A stretch of DNA of 6,014 nt from Methanosarcinaceae archaeon (GTDB taxonomy: Archaea; Halobacteriota; Methanosarcinia; Methanosarcinales; Methanosarcinaceae), in contig JAUVKD010000067.1 in NCBI GenBank assembly GCA_030596385.1, positions 1-6,014 of the forward strand. Direction: 5' to 3'. Made by a program: the position numbers and the translations under genes. Every line of letters begins with the position of its first letter. Position 1 is the stretch's first letter. The notes below the pieces were generated by a model that was not told where the DNA came from, made no database searches, and worked only from the letters and a program-made list of their open reading frames with translations. Positions 1-4,351 of the stretch are shown one piece after another.

Positions 1-76
1 CCTGCATCTTCACCTCATGGCATTTCACACCCTTGGCCCTCTGTTCTTCCAGCCATTCTCTGGCCCATTGTTCCAT

Positions 77-190
77 ATTCGGTATATAGGGAATAGGTTG
101 TAATAAAGGTATCAGTACTTACGTTGGGTTAATTTGCGAAAGGAGTACGTAAGATGATATTTGGGGGTGACTTATTCCCTATTCATTCGG
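77..190. repeat. Flanking 6-bp direct repeats ATTCGG (77-82 and 185-190)
   Basis: The two hexamers are identical, in direct orientation, and bracket the inverted-repeat element with only 2 to 3 unpaired bases between each hexamer and the arm. This is the arrangement left by a transposition event with a 6-bp target duplication. Six bases can match by chance, so the support comes from their position at both ends of the dyad. Confidence 0.4.
83..184. mobile_element. MITE-like insertion with imperfect terminal inverted repeats
   Basis: The outer arms are ATAGGGAATAGGT (86-98) and the reverse complement of 170-182, matching at 12 of 13 bases. Two further blocks pair in the same order: TATCA (110-114) with TGATA (155-159), and CTTACGT (118-124) with ACGTAAG (147-153). 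The three pairs are nearly concentric, around 134 to 135.5. Identical ATTCGG hexamers lie just outside, at 77-82 and 185-190, as expected of a target-site duplication. No transposase is encoded, and the size, ends and lack of coding capacity fit a miniature inverted-repeat element or the joined ends of a deleted insertion sequence. I cannot name the parent family. A large regulatory hairpin is the alternative; the matching hexamers and the restored reading frame favour insertion. Confidence 0.45.
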
Positions 191-261
191 AGTTAAGGCA
201 CAAAGTAATAAATGTTGCTGAGCTTTACGATTTAGCATCTTTTTTCGCACATGCACAATAA
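154..261 (+). CDS. Possible 35-codon ORF with a strong Shine-Dalgarno; probably not a real gene
   Basis: ATG at 154 is preceded by AAAGGAG at 139-145, eight bases upstream, which is as good a ribosome site as any in the window. The 35-residue product begins MIFGGDLFPIHSELRHK and ends FFAHAQ before TAA at 259-261. It starts inside the right half of the inverted-repeat element and reads out antisense to the interrupted gene, stopping 4 bases before the end of convergent proC. In the RNA the Shine-Dalgarno would sit in the loop of the hairpin and the ATG would overlap paired blocks of the right arm. No family is recognised. The chimeric origin (about 10 codons of element, the rest of flank) argues for a by-product of the insertion; the ribosome site is the only positive evidence. 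Confidence 0.18.
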   Translation: MIFGGDLFPIHSELRHKVINVAELYDLASFFAHAQ

Positions 262-265
262 CAGG

Positions 266-1081
266 TTATTTCCCAAGTTCTTTCGAACGATTTGATGCAG
301 CAATCACAGCATCCATAAATGCTGCACGTATGCCGTTTTTCTCAAGTTCATAAATGCCGCGTATAGTCGTTCCTGCCGGAGATGTAACCATATCCTTTAG
401 TTCCCCGGGATGCGTATTAGTCTCAAGTACCATCTTAGCAGCACCAAGTACCGTCTGGGCCGCAAGCGTTAATGCACTATGCCGGTCAAGTCCTTCATAG
501 ACTGCCCCATCTGCCATAGCCTCAATTACCGGAAAAATAAATGCAGGTCCACTTCCGGAAAGTCCGGTTACAGCATCCATCAGGTATTCAGGAACCACTA
601 TCGCACTCCCCACAGACCTGAATATCTCAAGTGCACATTCGGCATCATCGATAGAAGCGTTTGAAGATGTACAGATCGCAGATGCGGCCTCAGCCACTGT
701 TGCAGCAATGTTTGGCATGACCCTGATAACCTTTGTGCCTGGATTTAACCCGCTCTCAATATCCGCAAGAGGAACGCCAGCCGCGATTGATATCACAATT
801 TTGTCTGATGTGACAGATTCTTTAATACCTGAGAGAATTGATGCCAATATCTGAGGTTTAACAGCCAGAATCAAGACATCAGAACTTGAAACCGTTTCGA
901 TATTATCAGTAGATATGTTAATACCAAGTTCATCACGCAGTCTATTAAGTCCGGCCTCATAGACATCACTTGCATAGATGTTATTGCTGTTCACAGCCCC
1001 TGCATTAATAATACCACGTATTAGCGCTTCACCCATCTTTCCAGCACCGATAAAGCCTATCTTTTTGTTTGTCAAAGTCAT
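266..1081 (-). CDS. proC: Pyrroline-5-carboxylate reductase
   Basis: A 271-residue cytosolic enzyme of the P5C reductase family (EC 1.5.1.2) that reduces 1-pyrroline-5-carboxylate to L-proline with NAD(P)H, the last step of proline synthesis. The length is normal. The N-terminal Rossmann domain starts with IGFIGAGKMGEAL (about residues 8-20), the dinucleotide-binding glycine motif. LAVKPQ (72-77) and VMPN (121-124) are family-typical active-site and cofactor segments. The C-terminal helical dimerisation domain contains GLSGSGPAF (173-181) and the family signature ELKDMVTSPAGTTIRG (about 227-242). The ATG at 1081 has AAGGA at 1088-1092, six bases upstream, and the motif starts at the usual distance, so this start is secure. 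It lies 49 bases after the aldehyde oxidoreductase stop on the same strand, so it is probably co-transcribed with it. An interrupted gene follows 27 bases downstream. No proA or proB is visible in the window. Confidence 0.97.
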   Translation of the reverse strand: MTLTNKKIGFIGAGKMGEALIRGIINAGAVNSNNIYASDVYEAGLNRLRDELGINISTDNIETVSSSDVLILAVKPQILASILSGIKESVTSDKIVISIAAGVPLADIESGLNPGTKVIRVMPNIAATVAEAASAICTSSNASIDDAECALEIFRSVGSAIVVPEYLMDAVTGLSGSGPAFIFPVIEAMADGAVYEGLDRHSALTLAAQTVLGAAKMVLETNTHPGELKDMVTSPAGTTIRGIYELEKNGIRAAFMDAVIAASNRSKELGK

Positions 1082-1087
1082 ACTTAT

Positions 1088-1092
1088 TCCTT
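1088..1092 (-). promoter_or_regulatory. Ribosome binding site of proC (AAGGA)
   Basis: AAGGA on the - strand, six bases before the ATG at 1081. It supports translation of proC as an internal cistron and fixes its start. Confidence 0.6.
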
Positions 1093-1116
1093 ATCCGAAA
1101 TATCACTCAAATTAAA

Positions 1117-1140
1117 TCTAATCTAATCTTCTAATCTAAT
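1117..1140. repeat. 11-bp direct repeat TCTAATCTAAT at the 3' end of the oxidoreductase gene
   Basis: TCTAATCTAAT occurs at 1117-1127 and again at 1130-1140, separated by two bases. Each copy is itself two TCTAA units, so the tract is a short pentamer repeat of the kind made by polymerase slippage. The oxidoreductase stop codon (TAG, 1133-1131) lies inside the right copy, so slippage here could alter the last codons or the stop. Confidence 0.7.
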
Positions 1141-3008
1141 TGTGATTTAAAAAGTCCGAGTGCACCACATTCACGTAATTGCTCATCAGAAGGACGACCG
1201 TTCTCATCCCAGCCCCGACGCTCATAATAAATATTAAGCATATGGTCAAACAAATCCCGATCCAGATGCTCACCGACATGAGGTCCTGTTTTAATCGGGT
1301 CATTGAATGTCCGTTCAGGTGGGTAATCGTCTGCCCGTTCAACACCCATGTACAGGTTGATAGCACGTGTCAGATTAAATACTGATCTTGATTTTTCGAG
1401 CAGGTCATCAAGCGTGACCCTGACACCGGTTGCCGCAGAATAGAACTCCGCATATGCATTCTCATCAAAACCAAGTTCGATCCAGGGCAGGCGGCATACA
1501 CCAAGCATATCAAACAGGGGCCTGATAGTCTGATGGTAAATAACAAGGTCAACCTTCTCTTCAAGTGTCCAGTCCGCACCCACTTCCAGTTCCTTTGCAA
1601 TCGGCCACGCGCGGGCATGATGCGCACCGATATCACTTGTCGCGTATGCAAGAGCCATTGTAACTCCTACCCGTGCATCATATGCAGACTGGTCCATTCC
1701 CTTTACATGGGATATTATCGGTTCCAATTGCGGAAATTTTCGGATAACACCATAAGGACCCCCGGCAAGTACATCGCCAATCCCATCCCTGCTGGCAATC
1801 TTTTCCAAAAGATGCATTATGGATGAATCATCGCCCCAACTAAGTGCGATCCCGTCCACATCCTCAAGAGTGAGCAATCCGCGCTCATATCCATCAATAA
1901 TAGTAGCTATCATGCTACCGGAAGTGATTGTGTCAATACCGAGTTCATCACAGAGATAGTTCCCGCGTAAAATCGCTGAAAAATTATTAATACCAACATT
2001 GGAACCAAGCATTGCCGCACTTTCGTATTCCGGCCCTTCTGTGACAGTGCCGGCATACGCTCCGCTCTTCACAAGACATATATTACCGCACGCCATCGGA
2101 CAGGAATAACATGCACTGTCCCCGATCTTGTATCGGGAGGTCATTACTTCGCCGTTGATCATATCAGCATCTTCAAAATGAGCATCACTGAAGTTTCGGG
2201 TCGGGATAATACCAAGTTTATTAGCATAATCAATAACAGACATCAGTCCTTCTTCCTGCCAGAATTTCATCATCGGATGATCTTGAAGTGTCTTGTATGC
2301 CTTATCGCTGAGCTCAACAAGCTTGTTCATATCATATACAGGCAGGTCTTTTGTACCCCTTACCGCGATAGCCTTAATGTTCTTTGAACCAAAAATAGCA
2401 CCCATGCCGGTTCTTCCGGCGTTTCGGCTCCATTCGGAATTCACACATGCAAACTTTACAAGATTTTCTCCCGCAGGCCCTATCGTTGCAACTTTTATCC
2501 CTTCGTCCCGCAGATCTTCTTTAAGTTCACGCTCAGTCTCGGTACTTTTCTTACCCCTGTACTTTGAAGCGTCCCGAATCTCCACAATATCATCATCGAT
2601 CCAGATATATGAGAACTCTTTTGCACGCCCGCATATCACCAGAGCATCGTACCCGGCCTGGCGGATCTCTACGCCTAGCATGCCGCCCATGTTACTGTCT
2701 GCATATATACCTGTCAAAGGCGATATGGGCACAAATGCGGTCTTACCTGAAGAAGGAAGATAAAGTCCGCTCAAAACACCCGGGGCGATCACTATGACAT
2801 TTTCAGGATCAAGAGGCTTTATACCCTTTTTCAGGTTATCCATGACGATCTTTGCGCCAAACCCCCTGCCACCTATGTATTTAAGTGCAAAATCCGCATC
2901 ATATTCTTCCACACGGGAGTTGCCTGCACTAAGATCGATATGCAGGATCTTTCCAAGATGTCCCCATTTCATCTTTATCATTGCAGCGTCATCATTTCCC
3001 ATCAGCAT
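1131..3008 (-). CDS. aor: Aldehyde:ferredoxin oxidoreductase family large subunit (tungsten/molybdenum bis-pterin enzyme)
   Basis: A 625-residue member of the AOR family, cytosolic enzymes that oxidise aldehydes to acids with ferredoxin and can run in reverse. The true substrate cannot be read from sequence. Visible family features, numbered from the ATG at 3008: GHLGKILHIDLS near the N-terminus; GGRGFGAK (46-53) and PISPLTG (94-100), pterin-binding segments; NAGRTGMGAIFGSKN (196-210); the [4Fe-4S] ligands Cys300, Cys303 and Cys307 in CYSCPMAC with the fourth at Cys505 in GVCRLPW; EGPEYES (324-330); and AYATSDIGAHHARAW (454-468), which holds the likely counterpart of the catalytic His of Pyrococcus AOR. 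Length is normal. Start choice: AAAGGA at 3022-3017 is eight bases before ATG 3008; GTG 3011 and ATG 3002 are alternatives. The gene overlaps the end of its Fe-S partner by 17 bases, which implies translational coupling. Related family members include the AorB and BamB types. It stops with TAG inside a short repeat. Confidence 0.93.
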   Translation of the reverse strand: MLMGNDDAAMIKMKWGHLGKILHIDLSAGNSRVEEYDADFALKYIGGRGFGAKIVMDNLKKGIKPLDPENVIVIAPGVLSGLYLPSSGKTAFVPISPLTGIYADSNMGGMLGVEIRQAGYDALVICGRAKEFSYIWIDDDIVEIRDASKYRGKKSTETERELKEDLRDEGIKVATIGPAGENLVKFACVNSEWSRNAGRTGMGAIFGSKNIKAIAVRGTKDLPVYDMNKLVELSDKAYKTLQDHPMMKFWQEEGLMSVIDYANKLGIIPTRNFSDAHFEDADMINGEVMTSRYKIGDSACYSCPMACGNICLVKSGAYAGTVTEGPEYESAAMLGSNVGINNFSAILRGNYLCDELGIDTITSGSMIATIIDGYERGLLTLEDVDGIALSWGDDSSIMHLLEKIASRDGIGDVLAGGPYGVIRKFPQLEPIISHVKGMDQSAYDARVGVTMALAYATSDIGAHHARAWPIAKELEVGADWTLEEKVDLVIYHQTIRPLFDMLGVCRLPWIELGFDENAYAEFYSAATGVRVTLDDLLEKSRSVFNLTRAINLYMGVERADDYPPERTFNDPIKTGPHVGEHLDRDLFDHMLNIYYERRGWDENGRPSDEQLRECGALGLFKSQLD

Positions 3009-3615
3009 CACCAGGTTCCTTTCCCTGCTTTACTTTATCTTTACGGAGTCCACCTGTCTTTATCTGAGCATATGATAGTTTCTTTTCCACGCCATGCTCG
3101 AAATATTGCATCTCATTAAGATGTGCATATTTTAGAGTATCTATCAGGCGATTTGCCTGCCCGAGCGTGTGCTGTGGCACATAGATTATAGCGTTTTTAG
3201 GACATGCTTTTACACACTGCGGATCACCATCGCACAGTTCGCATTTGATCGGTTCATTTAGATCGGCATGCATATAAATAGCACCAAAAGGACAGGATAC
3301 AACACACGCATGACAGCCTATGCATTCGCGATTGTTGATCTTCACGATCCCATTCTCAATATATATAGCATCAGTTGGACAGCTTTCCATGCACTTTGGA
3401 TCATTGCACTGCTTGCACACTATCGGCATCATGATAACGGGCTGCGGATATAGCGAAAGTACCCTTATGCGTGCTTTTTTAGGATTGTTCACTTTATTGT
3501 TGTGGATCGCACACACGACTTCGCATGTACGACAGCCTGAACAGCGTTCCGGTACTACGGTCAGTGTCAGCGTTTGAGGAGTGGATACTTGTTTTTTGTC
3601 CCTGTTCCGGTCCAT
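2992..3615 (-). CDS. Four-cluster [4Fe-4S] ferredoxin subunit of the aldehyde oxidoreductase
   Basis: A 207-residue protein of the HycB/DmsB-like ferredoxin class, the electron-transfer partner of AOR-type enzymes such as AorA in Aromatoleum and the small subunit of Pyrococcus WOR5. Sixteen cysteines fall in four groups: 25/28/31/35, 67/70/75/79, 98/101/104/108 and 125/128/134/138, enough for four cubane clusters. The groups around CIGCHACVVSCP and CELCDGDPQCVKACP are especially clear. No signal peptide or membrane segment is seen, so it is cytosolic. The C-terminal tail of about 60 residues is charged and Lys-rich, as in related subunits. Translation starts at ATG 3615 with no convincing Shine-Dalgarno; a TATA-like box at 3644-3654 would place the transcript start only about 8 bases upstream, which fits near-leaderless translation. 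It is the first gene of the probable operon and overlaps the large-subunit gene. The role as electron carrier to or from ferredoxin is inferred from family and position. Confidence 0.92.
   Translation of the reverse strand: MDRNRDKKQVSTPQTLTLTVVPERCSGCRTCEVVCAIHNNKVNNPKKARIRVLSLYPQPVIMMPIVCKQCNDPKCMESCPTDAIYIENGIVKINNRECIGCHACVVSCPFGAIYMHADLNEPIKCELCDGDPQCVKACPKNAIIYVPQHTLGQANRLIDTLKYAHLNEMQYFEHGVEKKLSYAQIKTGGLRKDKVKQGKEPGDADGK
3017..3022 (-). promoter_or_regulatory. Ribosome binding site of the oxidoreductase large subunit (AAAGGA), inside the Fe-S subunit gene
   Basis: AAAGGA on the - strand lies within the last codons of the Fe-S subunit gene. Spacing is eight bases to ATG 3008, five to GTG 3011 and fourteen to ATG 3002, so it favours 3008 as the start. 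Confidence 0.55.
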
Positions 3616-3643
3616 ATTTATCGCTTCATTATATTGTTATTTG

Positions 3644-3654
3644 GTTTATAATTT
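3644..3654 (-). promoter_or_regulatory. Likely TATA box of the oxidoreductase-proC operon
   Basis: On the - strand this reads AAATTATAAAC, a good archaeal TATA-like sequence. A start point about 26 bases downstream falls near 3623, roughly eight bases before the ferredoxin ATG, consistent with the missing Shine-Dalgarno there. Inferred from spacing only. Confidence 0.5.
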
Positions 3655-3667
3655 AATTTGTAATCAT

Positions 3668-3681
3668 GTGAAACAGTTCAC
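3668..3681. promoter_or_regulatory. Dyad GTGAA-acag-TTCAC upstream of the operon TATA box
   Basis: Two perfect 5-bp arms separated by four bases lie just after the MBF1 stop and about 14 bases upstream of the operon's TATA-like box. The position suits a transcription-factor site controlling the oxidoreductase operon. It could instead be a weak hairpin at the end of the MBF1 transcript, but no T tract follows it on the - strand. Confidence 0.35.
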
Positions 3682-3693
3682 TTCGTATCCACT

Positions 3694-4173
3694 TCACTTT
3701 CGTTTTATCTTTACAATATCAGCAAGAGTTGTGCCCTTATTCAAACTACCGCCGCTCCACTCGGATTCCTTGGTGCGTTCCGTGAGCTTGATATCAAGCG
3801 TGTGTTCGAGTTTTTTGATAAATGTATCTTCCGGTATAATCTCACCGCGTTCGATCTTTTTCAGAAGGGATACTTTTTCCTTTATTTTTTCAGCCAGTTG
3901 ATCTTGTGTCCAGCCACGATTCCGCCGTTCATCCCGAATAATGGTTTCGTAGCCATCAACAAGTTCATCACTTACGATGTCAAATGATTTCTTCCGGGAA
4001 CGTTTTATCGGTAACTGACGTGCAACAGGTGTCACCTTTCTTGATACGGGTGTACGTTTATTTGTAACAGTACCGTGTTGCGAGCATTTGCCACACACAT
4101 CCAGTTCACTGCCATCAATGGTAACTTTAATAGATTTGCCATGTATCTCTGCACCACATATTTCACATTCCAT
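3694..4173 (-). CDS. Archaeal MBF1 (multiprotein bridging factor 1) family protein, zinc ribbon plus HTH
   Basis: A 159-residue protein with the archaeal MBF1 layout. An N-terminal zinc-binding ribbon has CEIC (Cys3, Cys6) and CGKC (Cys27, Cys30). A basic, flexible linker follows (about 35-65, rich in Lys, Arg and Pro). Next comes a Cro/C1-type helix-turn-helix domain at about 77-132 containing RGWTQDQLAEKI and the ERGEIIPE turn, and then the family-typical end TLADIVKIKRK. Eukaryotic MBF1 bridges TBP and activators; archaeal MBF1 is known to associate with ribosomes and is linked to translation, so its exact role is not fixed. ATG 4173 has no strong Shine-Dalgarno; TATA-like sequences on the - strand near 4193-4201 and 4211-4219 would give leaderless or short-leader transcripts. 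It is divergent from PAN across 178 bases and precedes the oxidoreductase operon on the same strand by 78 bases. The stop is TGA at 3696-3694. Confidence 0.93.
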   Translation of the reverse strand: MECEICGAEIHGKSIKVTIDGSELDVCGKCSQHGTVTNKRTPVSRKVTPVARQLPIKRSRKKSFDIVSDELVDGYETIIRDERRNRGWTQDQLAEKIKEKVSLLKKIERGEIIPEDTFIKKLEHTLDIKLTERTKESEWSGGSLNKGTTLADIVKIKRK

Positions 4174-4203
4174 ATCGTATCAACTCTTAAATGATTATAG
4201 CAA

Positions 4204-4230
4204 GTAAATCATATTTTTTGGTCGATTTAC
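4204..4230. promoter_or_regulatory. Dyad GTAAATC / GATTTAC over the MBF1 promoter
   Basis: Perfect 7-bp arms at 4204-4210 and 4224-4230 flank a 13-base spacer. On the - strand the spacer contains AAAAAATAT, a TATA-like box whose start point would fall about 15 bases before the MBF1 ATG. A protein bound to both arms would cover the box, so this is a candidate repressor or autoregulatory operator. It could also form a hairpin in RNA only if transcription starts upstream of it. Confidence 0.35.
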
Positions 4231-4259
4231 CTGAAAAACCTGAATCTATTTTAGTAAAC

Positions 4260-4274
4260 TTGACTTTAAGTCAA
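4260..4274. promoter_or_regulatory. 15-bp palindrome TTGACTTTAAGTCAA upstream of PAN
   Basis: Two perfect 7-bp arms around a single central T. It ends four bases before the TATA-like box of PAN and so overlaps or abuts the expected BRE position. Such near-perfect short palindromes in archaeal promoters are typical of dimeric helix-turn-helix regulators. The regulator is unknown; the neighbouring MBF1 product is not an established palindrome binder. Confidence 0.45.
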
Positions 4275-4278
4275 ATTG

Positions 4279-4285
4279 ATATATA
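4279..4285 (+). promoter_or_regulatory. Likely TATA box of PAN
   Basis: ATATATA after an A-rich BRE-like stretch predicts a transcript start near 4308 and a leader of about 45 bases that includes the Shine-Dalgarno. A second TATA-like string, CTATATA at 4313-4319, would start the RNA near 4341, at or just before the Shine-Dalgarno. TATATAGC (4280-4287) and GCTATATA (4312-4319) also form an 8-bp inverted repeat, so the two boxes mirror each other. Confidence 0.45.
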
Positions 4286-4342
4286 GCTATAGTAGAAATC
4301 ACGTCGAAAGGGCTATATACCGTTTATGCTTAAATAATATTC

Positions 4343-4346
4343 GGAG
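4343..4346 (+). promoter_or_regulatory. Ribosome binding site of PAN (GGAG)
   Basis: GGAG lies five bases before the ATG at 4352 and supports that start. No competing in-frame start with a ribosome site is seen. Confidence 0.6.
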
Positions 4347-4351
4347 TTCCC

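Larger units (their letters stand above)
1..238 (-). pseudogene. Unrecognised gene downstream of proC, interrupted by a small insertion; 3' part off the window
   Basis: On the - strand an ATG at 238-236, 27 bases after the proC stop, opens a frame beginning MLNRKAQQHLLLCALTPN. It then enters the element at 83-184 and meets TAG at 181-179 and TAA at 121-119. If the element and one copy of the flanking 6-bp repeat are removed (108 bases, a multiple of three), the frame continues without a stop into MEQWAREWLEEQRAKG and KCHEVKMQ and leaves the window at position 1. The rejoined start is hydrophobic followed by a charged, Trp-containing helix-like stretch, which looks protein-like, but I recognise no family and assign no function. 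Spacing and strand suggest it was the last gene of the proC operon. Alternative: the real gene starts at the ATG at 76-74, preceded by a TATA-like TTTATTA on the - strand near 102-108, which would give a nearly leaderless transcript; then the upstream frame is chance. The interrupted-gene reading is an inference. Confidence 0.45.

Noticed and set aside
119..181. TAG at 181-179 read as pyrrolysine so that the downstream gene is intact
   Set aside because: Even if TAG were decoded, the same frame meets TAA at 121-119, so the reading frame is still broken.
479..664. Plus-strand ORF opposite proC
   Set aside because: It is fully antisense to a secure gene, has no ribosome site, and its product resembles no family.
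1136..1651. Minus-strand ORFs of 76 and 93 codons in a second frame of the oxidoreductase gene
   Set aside because: Out-of-frame shadows of the AOR coding sequence, whose own frame has all family motifs.
2293..2763. 156-codon plus-strand ORF opposite the oxidoreductase
   Set aside because: Long, but antisense to conserved AOR sequence; its composition (Ser/Pro/Ile-rich) is that expected of a reverse-strand shadow.
4311..4351. Riboswitch or structured leader before PAN
   Set aside because: The leader is about 45 bases, AT-rich and without conserved riboswitch motifs; the nearby inverted repeat is explained by two mirrored TATA-like strings.
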